Shown: positions 44,743 to 54,470, numbered from the stretch's first letter. The stretch: DNA of 64,000 bases from Chitinophaga pinensis (GCA_945872815.1 CAMCAY010000004.1:25408-89407); one strand, 5' to 3'. The notes: generated from the sequence alone by a model not told the origin. Program-made: numbers and translations.

Positions 44743-45738
44743 TTACTCGTCATCCAATTTCAATTTACTTAAATCCATTCCGAAGCTTAATCCTCTTTCG
44801 TGAAGCACCTGATCTATTTCGCTCAAAGACTTTTGACCAAAGTTTCTGAACTTCATCAAGTCTTCTTGCTCGTATTGTACCAATTCACTCAAAGAGTTAA
44901 TTTTAGCCGCTTTCAAACAGTTGAAAGCACGAACAGATAGATCAAGATCTTCCAATGGAGTCTTTAACATCTTGCGTAATTGCAATGTTTGCTCATCTAC
45001 TAAATCTTCTTTCTTATCTTCTTTCGTATCGAAAGTAATATTCTCATCAGTGATGATCATCAAATGTTGAATCAAAATACGGCTAGCTTGCTTAACCGCT
45101 TCTTCAGGATGAATCGTTCCGTCAGTAACCACTTCCATGATTAACTTTTCAAAATCGGTGCGTTGCTCTACCCTTGTATTTTCAATCAAATATTTTACAT
45201 TTTTGATCGGAGTATAGATTGCATCAACAGGTATATATCCAAAATGAGAACTCTTATCTTTTTGTTCTTCAGCAGGAACATAACCGCGACCTTTTCCGAT
45301 AGTGATTTCAATTTCCAATTTTGCATTACTATCCAAAGTGCAAATCATTAATTCAGGATTCATCACCTGAAAAGAAGGAGAAGCATCACCAATCATACCA
45401 GCAGTAAATTGGTTTGTATTTTTTATAGAAAGCGTAATTTTCTCAGAATTTACATCACCTTCAATCTTTGACTTAAAACGTACTTGCTTTAAATTAAGAA
45501 TAATTTCGGTAACGTCTTCCGTGATACCTTTCAATGTTGCAAATTCATGATCAGCTCCGGCAATATTGATTCCAGTAATAGCATGACCTTCCAAAGAATT
45601 CAATAATACTCTGCGAAGCGCATTACCAATGGTTACACCGTAACCCGGCTCTAATGGACGAAATTCAAATTGAGCTTCAAAATCATTTGCTTTCTGAAGA
45701 ACAATTTTATCTGGTTTAACAAAATTAAAAATGGCCAT
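44743..45738 (-). CDS. rpoA: DNA-directed RNA polymerase subunit alpha
   Basis: 331 aa. The N-terminal assembly domain contains VTIGNALRRVLLNSLEGHAITG. The C-terminal domain has SVRAFNCLKAAKINSLSELVQ and EVLHERGL-type ending DQVLHERGLSFGMDLS, the DNA and activator contact region. Standard place between rpsD and rplQ. The 133-nt gap to rplQ has a small hairpin and no gene. Confidence 0.97.
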   Translation of the reverse strand: MAIFNFVKPDKIVLQKANDFEAQFEFRPLEPGYGVTIGNALRRVLLNSLEGHAITGINIAGADHEFATLKGITEDVTEIILNLKQVRFKSKIEGDVNSEKITLSIKNTNQFTAGMIGDASPSFQVMNPELMICTLDSNAKLEIEITIGKGRGYVPAEEQKDKSSHFGYIPVDAIYTPIKNVKYLIENTRVEQRTDFEKLIMEVVTDGTIHPEEAVKQASRILIQHLMIITDENITFDTKEDKKEDLVDEQTLQLRKMLKTPLEDLDLSVRAFNCLKAAKINSLSELVQYEQEDLMKFRNFGQKSLSEIDQVLHERGLSFGMDLSKLKLDDE

Positions 45739-45837
45739 TTGTATTTTGTTGTTTTGATTTAGTTTTTAATAATCCGGAAAAAACCGGGTTTCATTTTTGT
45801 ATGTTACTATAATTGAATAATCATAGCTTATTCAGCA

Positions 45838-46443
45838 TTATTTACTGTACAATTCCACAATTAATTGTTCCTTGATATTTTCAGGAACACTTTCTCTTTC
45901 AGGATAAGTTATAAAAGTTCCTTTCATATCAGTTTCACTCCATTCTATCCAGCTAAACTTAGGATTTTTTCCACGAAGTGTACCTGAAATAGCTGTATTA
46001 GAGGCACTCTTGATCTTAAGACCAATAACGTCTCCCGGTTTACAACTATAAGATGGAATGTTTACAATTTCACCGTTAACAGTAATATGTTTGTGACTTA
46101 CATACTGACGAGCAGACTGACGACTTGGAGCAATACCCAATCTGAAAACAGTGTTGTCCAAACGAGCTTCCAATAATTTGATTAAGTTTTCACCCGTAAC
46201 ACCTTTTCTGCGGGCAGCTTCTTCAAATGTTTTACGGAATTGCTTTTCCAATAAACCATAAGTGTATTTAGCTTTTTGTTTTTCTTTCAGCTGAATACCG
46301 TACTCGCTCAAAGTTTTACGCTTTTTGCTTGCACCATGCTGTCCTGGAGGGTTACTGTTTTTAGTTAACCACTTTCCATTTCCGGTGATTGGTTCGCCGA
46401 ATCGACGAGAAATCTTTGTTTTGGGGCCTGTGTAACGTGCCAT
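45838..46443 (-). CDS. rpsD: 30S ribosomal protein S4, zinc-free form
   Basis: 201 aa. It starts [21 protein letters not shown] and has the S4 RNA-binding domain ([30 protein letters not shown]). It lacks the N-terminal cysteine cluster, so it is the C-minus form. In model bacteria S4 represses its own operon by binding mRNA; whether that occurs here is unknown. Confidence 0.97.
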   Translation of the reverse strand: MARYTGPKTKISRRFGEPITGNGKWLTKNSNPPGQHGASKKRKTLSEYGIQLKEKQKAKYTYGLLEKQFRKTFEEAARRKGVTGENLIKLLEARLDNTVFRLGIAPSRQSARQYVSHKHITVNGEIVNIPSYSCKPGDVIGLKIKSASNTAISGTLRGKNPKFSWIEWSETDMKGTFITYPERESVPENIKEQLIVELYSK

Positions 46444-46531
46444 AATAATAAATTTGACCTTTTAGTGACGATGCATCATTATAAAGGTCTTTTAAAATCA
46501 ATGATGCACCCGTTTAAAAATAATATAAAAA

Positions 46532-46942
46532 CTATACTCTTCTCTTTTTAGGAGGACGACAACCGTTGTGAGGTAAAGGAGTGATATCCTTGATCATAGA
46601 CACTTCCAATCCACTTTGAGAAAGTGAACGAATAGCGCCTTCACGACCACTACCCGGACCTTTAACAAAAACATCCACTCTTTTCAACCCAGCATCTAAA
46701 GCTGTTTTAGCAGCATCTGCTCCTGCCATTTGAGCTGCATAAGGCGTATTTTTCTTACTGCCTTTGAACCCCATTTTACCTGCAGAAGACCAAGATATAA
46801 CTTGTCCTTGTTTGTTTGTTAAACTAATAATGATGTTATTGAAACTTGCCACAATGTGCGCATCTCCATAACTGTCAACTTTTACAACTCTTTTTTTTGC
46901 GGCCGCTTTAGCGCTTTGACCTTTTTGTTGTGCCTTTGCCAT
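46532..46942 (-). CDS. rpsK: 30S ribosomal protein S11
   Basis: 136 aa. A basic N-terminus with Lys/Ala repeats ([14 protein letters not shown]) leads into the S11 core ([33 protein letters not shown]) and the C-terminal [18 protein letters not shown]. It sits between rpsM and rpsD with a 152-nt space before it. Confidence 0.97.
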   Translation of the reverse strand: MAKAQQKGQSAKAAAKKRVVKVDSYGDAHIVASFNNIIISLTNKQGQVISWSSAGKMGFKGSKKNTPYAAQMAGADAAKTALDAGLKRVDVFVKGPGSGREGAIRSLSQSGLEVSMIKDITPLPHNGCRPPKKRRV

Positions 46943-47094
46943 AATTTTAATAAATAGGTGATCTAAAAAATGTTACCTGATTAATCAGGCCCGAACCAAC
47001 CCTCCTGCCGACTTAAAAGCTATCCGGCGTTGACTCAGTAATTATAAGTCTGGTATAATTAATTATCCGAACAAAGAATTCGAATGATCATTTA
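46943..47094 (-). promoter_or_regulatory. Structured 152-bp spacer between rpsM and rpsK
   Basis: Unusually long for this operon. It contains the palindrome CCTGATTAATCAGG (46976-46989), a GCCG/CGGC stem at 47007-47028 and the palindrome ATAATTAATTAT (47055-47066). It may be a leader or regulatory RNA controlling rpsK onward, such as the S4 target site. This is inference; no known structure was matched. Confidence 0.3.
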
Positions 47095-47475
47095 TTACTT
47101 CTTAGCAACTTTCTTCTTACCGGCAACTGTCTTACGCTTTCCTTTTCTAGTACGACTGTTTGTACGAGTACGCTGACCACGAAGAGGCAATCCTTTACGA
47201 TGACGCAACCCACGATAACACGCTATATCAAGTAAACGCTTGATATTCATTTGTGTTTCACTACGCAATGCACCCTCGGTTTTGAACTCGGAGTTAATTA
47301 CATTACGAATAGCTGTTTGCTCATCATCATTCCACTGATTTACTTTCTTGTTTAAATCAATACCTGATTTGGTAAGAATGTACTTAGCAGTTGAACGACC
47401 TATACCATAGATATAAGTAAGACCTATTTCGCCTCTTTTGTTTTTTGGTAAATCTATACCGGCAATACGTGCCAT
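47095..47475 (-). CDS. rpsM: 30S ribosomal protein S13
   Basis: 126 aa. N-terminus [26 protein letters not shown] and C-terminal tail [27 protein letters not shown] are diagnostic. It contacts 16S rRNA and the P-site tRNA. Starts 40 nt after rpmJ. Confidence 0.97.
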   Translation of the reverse strand: MARIAGIDLPKNKRGEIGLTYIYGIGRSTAKYILTKSGIDLNKKVNQWNDDEQTAIRNVINSEFKTEGALRSETQMNIKRLLDIACYRGLRHRKGLPLRGQRTRTNSRTRKGKRKTVAGKKKVAKK

Positions 47476-47515
47476 ATTAAATGTTGTATTTTGGTTTTAA
47501 AAATTAATTTTTTAA

Positions 47516-47632
47516 TTATCCTTGCTTTTGCTTAAAACGAGGATTCTTTTTGTTGATTACATACAAACGACCTTTTCTTCTCACGATTTTACAATCGGCA
47601 CTGCGTTTTTTGATTGAAGCTCTTACCTTCAT
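47516..47632 (-). CDS. rpmJ: 50S ribosomal protein L36, zinc-free form
   Basis: 38 aa, too short for most gene tracks. The reading frame [20 protein letters not shown] ending with NPRFKQKQG is L36. Only one cysteine remains of the usual four-residue zinc site, so it is the C-minus form. It lies between infA and rpsM on the same strand, in standard order. Confidence 0.95.
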   Translation of the reverse strand: MKVRASIKKRSADCKIVRRKGRLYVINKKNPRFKQKQG

Positions 47633-47679
47633 TTTTTTAGTTTTTACTTTTTATAACAATTACTGCTCTATGCAGTGTT

Positions 47680-47898
47680 TTATTTATACCTAAAAATAAT
47701 GCGCCCTCTTGTTAAATCATAAGGACTCATTTCAACGCCAACTTTATCTCCAGGTAAAATGCGGATGTAATGCATTCTCATCTTTCCGGAGATTGTAGCT
47801 AAAATTTCATGCCCATTTTCTAGTTTCACTTTGAACATAGCATTGCTCAATGCTTCAATGATAGTTCCGTCTTGTTTAATTAATGCTTGTTTGGCCAT
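47680..47898 (-). CDS. infA: Translation initiation factor IF-1
   Basis: 72 aa, normal length. OB-fold sequence [17 protein letters not shown] with [34 protein letters not shown]. It is the first gene of the unit. A -7-like element lies close upstream, so it may be the promoter-proximal gene here rather than following secY and map. Confidence 0.97.
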   Translation of the reverse strand: MAKQALIKQDGTIIEALSNAMFKVKLENGHEILATISGKMRMHYIRILPGDKVGVEMSPYDLTRGRIIFRYK

Positions 47899-47912
47899 AA
47901 AAATTTGGAGCG

Positions 47913-47920
47913 CGAAGATA
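47913..47920 (-). promoter_or_regulatory. -7 type element before infA
   Basis: Minus-strand TATCTTCG, followed by CGC, lies 14 nt before the start codon. It is one base off TAnnTTTG and matches the form found before tRNA-Leu(GAG). No clear TTG at the -33 position. Confidence 0.4.
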
Positions 47921-47982
47921 AGAGAATTATTTTAATTTTAAAAGAAAAAATACTAATATTACATAAAAAATGTACTAATTAT

Positions 47983-48699
47983 ATGAAAAAAGTAATCTAT
48001 TATGCCGGAATTTGCCTTTTGTTTCTGACTTCTTGCAAAAAAAGCCAACCTGTAGTAAATGGCTCAAGCAGTTATTTTTCCTTTTCAGCTGGATCCACAT
48101 GGAACTACAGTACTACAGACAATTCCAACGGACAAATTAACACTTATACCCTTACCGCCACTGCAAATGACTCTATTGTGAATGGAAGAACATATCATGT
48201 TTTTAACAATACAAGTTCTTCGGGCACCACAAATGAATATTATAATATTACAGGGAATGAATACTACCAATATTCTGAAGTAATCCCTCAACAGCCGGCC
48301 GTAGAACAAAAATACTTAATTGACAATGTGAATGCAGGCACTAGCTGGACAACCCCGTTTTTTACTCAATTTGATGCCCAAGGAACTACCGTTTCAATTA
48401 CAGGTACCATAAAAAATACTATTGAAGAAAAAGGTACTTCATTAACTGTAAATGGAATTAATTACATTGGTGTTATAAAAGTAAAAACAGAGTTGCAGAA
48501 TGTGTCCATAACTGTGCCTTTCATTGGCAACCTCACACCAACCATCCTTCAAAGTAATTATTCTTATTATGCTCCTAAATATGGTATGGTGAAAAATGAT
48601 TTGTTGTTAAATGTTACAGTGGATGTTCCGACTGTCGGCACACAAGAAGTAATTAATACTAATAGTACAACAACCCTGAGTTCCGCGAATATTTTATAA
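47983..48699 (+). CDS. Bacteroidota lipoprotein of unknown function
   Basis: 238 aa from ATG 47983, which gives the lipoprotein signal MKKVIYYAGICLLFLTSCKK; the longer frame from 47887 overlaps infA and is rejected. The mature protein has Ser/Thr- and Asn-rich beta-strand sequence (YFSFSAGSTWNYSTTDNSNG, NTYTLTATANDSIVNG), suggesting an outer-membrane-attached beta-sandwich. No family recognised. It is divergent from infA, at the point where the ribosomal operon is cut. Confidence 0.75.
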   Translation: MKKVIYYAGICLLFLTSCKKSQPVVNGSSSYFSFSAGSTWNYSTTDNSNGQINTYTLTATANDSIVNGRTYHVFNNTSSSGTTNEYYNITGNEYYQYSEVIPQQPAVEQKYLIDNVNAGTSWTTPFFTQFDAQGTTVSITGTIKNTIEEKGTSLTVNGINYIGVIKVKTELQNVSITVPFIGNLTPTILQSNYSYYAPKYGMVKNDLLLNVTVDVPTVGTQEVINTNSTTTLSSANIL

Positions 48700-48732
48700 G
48701 TATTTGGAAGTATAGGGTCTGCTTAATGAAAA

Positions 48733-49872
48733 TTACAATTTTTGTTGCATTTTCAAAACCATTTCACTTTTCCAGGTTTTAAAATTTCCTGAAATGATTT
48801 GAGCTCTTGCTTCTTTTACGAGCCAGAGATAAAACGCCAGATTATGAACACTGGCAATGGTAAGTCCGAGAAGCTCTTTTGCTTTCATCAAATGCTTTAA
48901 ATATGCTTTTGAATAATAGGCACTCATTTCACATCCAATAGTTTCATCAATGGGAGAAAAATCTTTCTCCCATTTTTTATTGTCAATATTGATCACACCA
49001 TTGGCTGTAAACAACATGGCATTTCTTCCGTTTCTTGTAGGCATTACACAATCAAACATATCCACTCCCATTTCAATGGCTTCTAAAATATTCCATGGCG
49101 TTCCAACGCCCATTAGATATCTCGGTTTTTCCAGTGGTAAGTGATCGCAGCACAATGCACAGATTTCATACATCTTTTCTGTTGGCTCACCAACACTTAA
49201 ACCACCAATTGCATTACCGGTTGCATCTTTACTACTAATGTACTCACATGACATTTTTCTCAATTCATGATGTATTCCTCCTTGAACAATGGGAAATAAA
49301 TTTTGAGTATATCCATATTTATCTGGAGTCGTATTGAATCTGTCAAAACATCTGTCTAACCATCGATGTGTTAATTCCAATGATTTTTTTGCATACGCAA
49401 ATTCACTTGCACCAGGAGGGCATTCATCAAATGCCATGATTATATCTCCTCCAATGATTCGCTGCGTGTCCATAACATTTTCGGGCGTAAATAAATGTTT
49501 GCTGCCATCGATATGCGATTGAAAAACCACCCCATTCTCAGTAATTTTTCTACTGCTTGCTAATGAAAAAACCTGAAACCCGCCACTATCGGTCAATATA
49601 GGTCTATCCCAGCCATTAAATTTATGTAACCCACCTGCTGCCTCTAACACTTCCAAGCCCGGCCTTAAGTAAAGATGATAAGTGTTGCCCAGAATGATTT
49701 GAGCTCCAATATTTTCTTTCAATTGTTGCTGAGAAATTCCTTTCACACTACCAACAGTCCCTACAGGCATGAAAATAGGCGTGTTAATCTCTCCGTGATC
49801 TGTCTTAATCTTTCCTACTCTTGCCTTTGTGAATGTATCCTTGTGTTGTATATCAAATTGAAGCTTTGCCAT
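48733..49872 (-). CDS. tgt: tRNA-guanine transglycosylase (queuine tRNA-ribosyltransferase)
   Basis: 379 aa. It contains TPIFMPVGTVGSVKG, the conserved ILTDSGGFQVFSL with a catalytic aspartate, GGLSVGEP, and MGVGTPWNILEAIEMGVDMFDCVMPTRNGRN. It swaps guanine for preQ1 at position 34 of His, Asp, Asn and Tyr tRNAs. The zinc-site cysteine cluster near the C-terminus is not clearly in the usual CxCxxC form and was not located. It is divergent from a glycosyltransferase gene; a TATATTTG-like -7 element lies about 22 nt upstream. Confidence 0.95.
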   Translation of the reverse strand: MAKLQFDIQHKDTFTKARVGKIKTDHGEINTPIFMPVGTVGSVKGISQQQLKENIGAQIILGNTYHLYLRPGLEVLEAAGGLHKFNGWDRPILTDSGGFQVFSLASSRKITENGVVFQSHIDGSKHLFTPENVMDTQRIIGGDIIMAFDECPPGASEFAYAKKSLELTHRWLDRCFDRFNTTPDKYGYTQNLFPIVQGGIHHELRKMSCEYISSKDATGNAIGGLSVGEPTEKMYEICALCCDHLPLEKPRYLMGVGTPWNILEAIEMGVDMFDCVMPTRNGRNAMLFTANGVINIDNKKWEKDFSPIDETIGCEMSAYYSKAYLKHLMKAKELLGLTIASVHNLAFYLWLVKEARAQIISGNFKTWKSEMVLKMQQKL

Positions 49873-49975
49873 TATTCATCATTGGTTTCAACTGCAAATA
49901 TAACACCAATAAAATTTTACTTCTAAAATGAATCAGCTTCGTGAACAATCACAGCAATAACATATTTTTGCAACC

Positions 49976-51115
49976 ATGAACTTCAACTCATTGTTTACTT
50001 TCTTAAACTGGCAGACAATTTTATTTTTTACATTTTGCTTTTTCGGACTAATCCAGATTTTTTATTTTTTATTTTTCTTTTTAAGGCTTGCCATTTATAA
50101 ACACTCAACAAAAACAAGTTCTCAAACTCATCCTGTAAGTGTGGTCATTTGCGCAAGGGATGAAGCTGCCAATATTGCAACAAACCTTCCAGGAGTTTTA
50201 ATACAACAATACCCATCAACACATGAAATAATCGTAGTGAATGACAATTCTTATGATGACACAAAATATGTTTTAGAAGAATTTAAAAAAACATACAAAC
50301 ACCTCAGTGTTGTTGAGCTAACCCAAGAAGCCAAAATGATTCCCGGCAAAAAATTTCCTTTGGCTGTTGGCATCAAATCGGCCAAACATGAAATAGTATT
50401 GTTGACAGATGCTGATTGTGTTCCTGCAACAGAACGTTGGATTGAAAGTATGCAAAATGCTTATGACGAAGACACCGAAATCGTTTTGGGTTACAGTCCG
50501 TTTCATAAAATAAAAGGCTTTTTCAATAAACTAGTAAGATGGGAATGTTTTCATACTACATTACAATATATGAGTTATGCACTTGCGGGAATTCCTTATA
50601 TGGGTGTAGGCAGAAACCTTAGTTATAAAAAAACGGTTTTTTTCAGACACAAAGGATTTTCCTCACACAATAATATTCCCGGAGGTGATGATGATTTGTT
50701 TATTAACATGGCAGCTACCAAATCAAATACATCCATAAATATCAATCCCGATAGTTTTACCTTGAGCATGCCCGTTAAAAACTGGAAACAATGGATGGTA
50801 CAAAAAAAGCGGCATTATACTACAGGTAAATATTATAAGAAAATTCACAAGCTCTTTTTGGGCTTGTATTCCATATCTCACTTTTTATATTATCCGTTAT
50901 TTATCAGTTCGATGATTTTTTACGAATGGGAATATTGTTTAATTATTTTTGGCGTCAGATTTATTTTACAATTGATTGTGTATTCAAAGACGACTAAAAA
51001 ACTGAACGAAATTGATTTATTTCCCTACTTTCTGATATTTGACATTTGGATGTTTTTTTACTATTTGATATTTGCAAGTTCACTCATTAAAAAACCTGCG
51101 CAACATTGGAAATAA
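49976..51115 (+). CDS. Membrane-bound family 2 glycosyltransferase
   Basis: 379 aa. An N-terminal helix (about 13-38) precedes the GT-A domain, with VSVVICARDEAANIA, a DxD-like TDADCVPA, and the acceptor motif GGDDDLFINMA plus KQWMVQKKRHYTTGKY (Q-x-x-RW-like). Three hydrophobic segments follow (about 300-375). This is a processive-type enzyme acting at the inner membrane. The sugar and polymer are unknown. The -7 element TATTTTTG ends only 5 nt before the ATG, so the mRNA may have almost no leader. Confidence 0.88.
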   Translation: MNFNSLFTFLNWQTILFFTFCFFGLIQIFYFLFFFLRLAIYKHSTKTSSQTHPVSVVICARDEAANIATNLPGVLIQQYPSTHEIIVVNDNSYDDTKYVLEEFKKTYKHLSVVELTQEAKMIPGKKFPLAVGIKSAKHEIVLLTDADCVPATERWIESMQNAYDEDTEIVLGYSPFHKIKGFFNKLVRWECFHTTLQYMSYALAGIPYMGVGRNLSYKKTVFFRHKGFSSHNNIPGGDDDLFINMAATKSNTSININPDSFTLSMPVKNWKQWMVQKKRHYTTGKYYKKIHKLFLGLYSISHFLYYPLFISSMIFYEWEYCLIIFGVRFILQLIVYSKTTKKLNEIDLFPYFLIFDIWMFFYYLIFASSLIKKPAQHWK

Positions 51116-51162
51116 ACATTTTAATTACTTTGCTTTACAGTTAAACTACCTTGCTTTAAATA

Positions 51163-51795
51163 ATGGATACAATAACTAAATATTTCGAAGATTTCAGTGA
51201 AACGCAAACCAAGCAGTTCGGTTTACTGAAAGAATTATACCATGAATGGAACGATAAAATAAATGTGATAAGCAGAAAAGATATGGATAATTTTTACCTG
51301 CATCATGTTTTACATTCATTAAGTATAGCAGCTAACTTTTCCTTCTTGCCTGGCCAGTCAATCATGGACCTTGGCTGCGGAGGAGGTTTTCCTGGTATTC
51401 CTCTGGCGATTTTTTTTCCTGAAACAAATTTTCACCTTGTTGACAGCATCAATAAAAAACTGACTGTAGTTCAAGAAATAGCTACTGCTGCCGGAGTTAA
51501 AAATATAACGGTGCAGCATACACGTGCAGAAGACATCAAAAACAGAAAATTTGATGCAGTTGTTTCAAGAGCTGTTGCTCCATTAAAAGACTTATGGAAC
51601 TGGAGCAGACCTTTGATTAAGAAATCCGCGAATCATTCCGCAGAAAACCCTAACGGGCTGATCTGTTTAAAGGGTGGCGATCTCACTCAGGAAATACAGG
51701 AAAGTAATTGCAAACCATTTGTGTGGGAAGTTGACAAAATATTTCCAGAAGAATTTTTCAAGGAGAAATTTTTATTGTATCAACCTTTCAAATAA
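51163..51795 (+). CDS. rsmG: 16S rRNA (guanine527-N7)-methyltransferase
   Basis: 210 aa. N-terminal region WNDKINVISRKDMDNFYLHHVLHS, SAM-binding MDLGCGGGFPGIPLAI, and RAEDIKNRKFDAVVSRAVAPLKDL are the RsmG pattern. It methylates G527 of 16S rRNA. Its stop is 3 nt from the end of the convergent M1 peptidase gene. Confidence 0.95.
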   Translation: MDTITKYFEDFSETQTKQFGLLKELYHEWNDKINVISRKDMDNFYLHHVLHSLSIAANFSFLPGQSIMDLGCGGGFPGIPLAIFFPETNFHLVDSINKKLTVVQEIATAAGVKNITVQHTRAEDIKNRKFDAVVSRAVAPLKDLWNWSRPLIKKSANHSAENPNGLICLKGGDLTQEIQESNCKPFVWEVDKIFPEEFFKEKFLLYQPFK

Positions 51796-51798
51796 AAA

Positions 51799-53727
51799 TT
51801 ACCAATTCAATTCCAATACATTATTTTTTCGTTCTACATCAGCCATTCTTTTGGATGGATCTATTTCCACTTTATACAATTCTTTCAATTTCCTCTTAAT
51901 ACTGATTGTATAAGTTGGGTGGGTCCACTTCCATTCATCCTCAACCAAAGTTGGCAATTGATTTTCCTTTTGCTTAGAAGCAAACATTAAATTCAATGGT
52001 ATCAAATGCATTTCTGATGTGGTGTCATTATATGTAAGTTGAACATCCACAGGCATTGGCAATTGGCCAATTCGCCTGATTCTTATTTTAGAAAAACCCC
52101 CTTCTTCCCATAAACTGTCTATACTGTAATCGATTGTTTTAATGGAGTGAATCCAGTATTCTTTGTACCAATCAAGCTGAATCCCACTAGCCTTCTCGGC
52201 TATTCGAAAAAAATCTGAAGGTGTTGGATGTTTGAATTTCCATTTTTTATAATATTCCAACAACACTTTATCTCTAACAGTTGCCCCAACAATATATCCC
52301 AATTGTTCTAAAAATATTTCTCCTTTGGAATAAGCATCAAGACTATAAGCGAAATTGGTATTGTAATGATCCGCATGCGTGCACATGGGTTCTTCCAATC
52401 CACTTTTTACAAGCGAAAAATAACTGGCATAAGATCCTGAATGATCATCAGGAATTGCAGCTATTAATGATTGAAGGTTTTCATTAGCGGGATTTGATTT
52501 CAAAGCATCTTTATATTCTTCAATGGAAGATTTGTTGTTATAAAACTTAGACACCAAATCTTCTGCGAATGATGTAAAACCTTCATCCATCCAAGCATAC
52601 ATACTCTCATTTGTACCAAGAATCATTTGATACCAACTATGCATCCATTCATGAAAAACAGTACCTAGCGAAGGGCCACTAATCAAGGTAGCCATTGGAT
52701 ATTCCATGCCCCCATCTCCTCCCTGAATGAATGAATATTGTGGATAAGGATATTTTCCAAAATTCTTTTCTATAAAGGGAAGTACTTTGACAGCAGCATC
52801 TGCAACTTTTGTCCACGCAGTGTCATTTTGAAAATTCCCTTTTATTTCGTTGTATATGACATGTAAAGTTGGGCCATTGGGCATTTTTCTGACAATGTGT
52901 TTATAATCAGGATCGGCTGCCCAAACAAAATCATGTATATTTTCTCCCTTAAAATGCCATGTTCTTTTTGGTGATGTAGTAGGTTTTAATTCAGTTCCTT
53001 GCTTATCATAACCCCAGCCAATTTCGGATGCATTCACTAAAACACCCGTACCGCCCAATTTATAGGACTTATCAATTGTAATAGTGACATCAAAGTCTCC
53101 CCATACACCATAAAATTCACGGGCAACATAAGGTGTTGGATGCCATCCTTCATTATCGTATTCGCACATTTTAGGATACCATTGGCTCATGCTATAACGT
53201 ACACCTGTTTGTGGATTGTCTCTGCCACTTCTACGAACCTGCAATGGAATCTGAGCTTCAAATTCCATTTCAAAAACAACTTTAGCATTTGGCATAATAG
53301 GTTTAGTCAACTGTACTTCCAGAATCGTTTCATGGTATTTGAATGATTGAGGTACGCCATTCATTTTCAATGAAATCACTTTCTGATAACCTATTTCATT
53401 TTCCTTCAAATTCAAAATTCTGTCTTTTACCCTTCCATCCCAATCTTGCCTTCCATTGACATTTTTTTTACCCAACTCCCTGCTTCTTGCATCCATACTA
53501 CTATTGGGCTGAAAAGCATTCCAGTAAAGATGATAATATACTTTGTCTAAACGTTCTGGAGAATTGTTTGTGTATTCCAGTCTTTGTTTACCGGAAAAAC
53601 TGTTTGCAAATGTATCCACATCTATCTTCATTGCGTATTTGACATGTTGTTGCCAACGAGTAGGCTGAGCAAAAGAATAAGTGAAAAATAAAAAGTTAAA
53701 AGTTAAAATGAATAATATAGCCTTCAT
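51799..53727 (-). CDS. M1 family metallopeptidase, exported
   Basis: 642 aa with a signal peptide (residues 1-20, ILFILTFNFLFFTYSFAQ). The zinc site is HEWMH at 359-363, with E382 downstream in MDEGF, the expected spacing. The usual GAMEN exopeptidase motif is replaced by GGMEYP. The M1 N-terminal beta-domain comes before it and the C-terminal domain contains GEIFLEQLGYIVG. It likely cleaves N-terminal residues from periplasmic or outside peptides. In an apparent minus-strand unit with rsmI, pssA and pepP. Confidence 0.9.
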   Translation of the reverse strand: MKAILFILTFNFLFFTYSFAQPTRWQQHVKYAMKIDVDTFANSFSGKQRLEYTNNSPERLDKVYYHLYWNAFQPNSSMDARSRELGKKNVNGRQDWDGRVKDRILNLKENEIGYQKVISLKMNGVPQSFKYHETILEVQLTKPIMPNAKVVFEMEFEAQIPLQVRRSGRDNPQTGVRYSMSQWYPKMCEYDNEGWHPTPYVAREFYGVWGDFDVTITIDKSYKLGGTGVLVNASEIGWGYDKQGTELKPTTSPKRTWHFKGENIHDFVWAADPDYKHIVRKMPNGPTLHVIYNEIKGNFQNDTAWTKVADAAVKVLPFIEKNFGKYPYPQYSFIQGGDGGMEYPMATLISGPSLGTVFHEWMHSWYQMILGTNESMYAWMDEGFTSFAEDLVSKFYNNKSSIEEYKDALKSNPANENLQSLIAAIPDDHSGSYASYFSLVKSGLEEPMCTHADHYNTNFAYSLDAYSKGEIFLEQLGYIVGATVRDKVLLEYYKKWKFKHPTPSDFFRIAEKASGIQLDWYKEYWIHSIKTIDYSIDSLWEEGGFSKIRIRRIGQLPMPVDVQLTYNDTTSEMHLIPLNLMFASKQKENQLPTLVEDEWKWTHPTYTISIKRKLKELYKVEIDPSKRMADVERKNNVLELNW

Positions 53728-53759
53728 GAATATTGATATTTTTGATTTGTTAGAATGAC

Positions 53760-54470
53760 TTAACCTATTGGAATATTTTTATTTTTTAATTTTGAATTTT
53801 TAATTTCTTCTAATCCCTCCACTACTATCACAATCTCCCCCTTTACAGATTTGGAATTAAAATAATCATGAACTTCCTGTAAAGTACCTCTTTTATTTTC
53901 TTCGAATTTTTTCGTCAATTCCCTACTTACGCAACATCTTCTATCTGGCCCAAAGTATTCGATGAAATGACCGAGCGTTTTAACCAGTCTCATGGGGCTT
54001 TCATAAAACACCATGGTACGTTGTTCTGTTGACAATCTTTTTAAAAATGTTTGTCTTCCTTTTTTAAGTGGAAGAAATCCTTCAAAACAAAAACTGTTGA
54101 TTGGCAACCCGCTATCAACCAAAGCAGGAACAAAAGCAGTTGCTCCAGGTAAACAATTTACTTCAATATTATTTTCAACACATGATTTCACCAGTAGGTA
54201 TGCGGGATCGCTGATACCAGGGGTGCCAGCGTCTGTGAGCAATGCAATATTTTTACCTGCTATCATTTGGTCCGTTAAATGCGAAGCAATTTTATGTTCA
54301 TTGTGCTGATGATAGGGTGATAAAGGCTTTTGAATTGCATAATGATTTAATAATACAGAAGAAGTTCTGGTATCTTCCGCAATTATCAAATCGACAGACT
54401 TAAGAATTTCAATTGCTCTGAATGTAATATCAGCCAAATTACCAATAGGAGAAGGAATGATGTATAGCAT
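53760..54470 (-). CDS. rsmI: 16S rRNA (cytidine1402-2'-O)-methyltransferase
   Basis: 236 aa. Tetrapyrrole-methylase fold: YIIPSPIGNLADITFRA, VDLIIAEDTRTS, LLTDAGTPGISDPAYLLV, VNCLPGATAFVPAL. It modifies C1402 of the decoding centre. 32 nt from the peptidase gene and 34 nt from pssA. Confidence 0.95.
   Translation of the reverse strand: MLYIIPSPIGNLADITFRAIEILKSVDLIIAEDTRTSSVLLNHYAIQKPLSPYHQHNEHKIASHLTDQMIAGKNIALLTDAGTPGISDPAYLLVKSCVENNIEVNCLPGATAFVPALVDSGLPINSFCFEGFLPLKKGRQTFLKRLSTEQRTMVFYESPMRLVKTLGHFIEYFGPDRRCCVSRELTKKFEENKRGTLQEVHDYFNSKSVKGEIVIVVEGLEEIKNSKLKNKNIPIG

Noticed and set aside
47887..47982. Longer start for the lipoprotein gene
   Set aside because: It overlaps infA and has no lipoprotein signal; the ATG at 47983 gives one.
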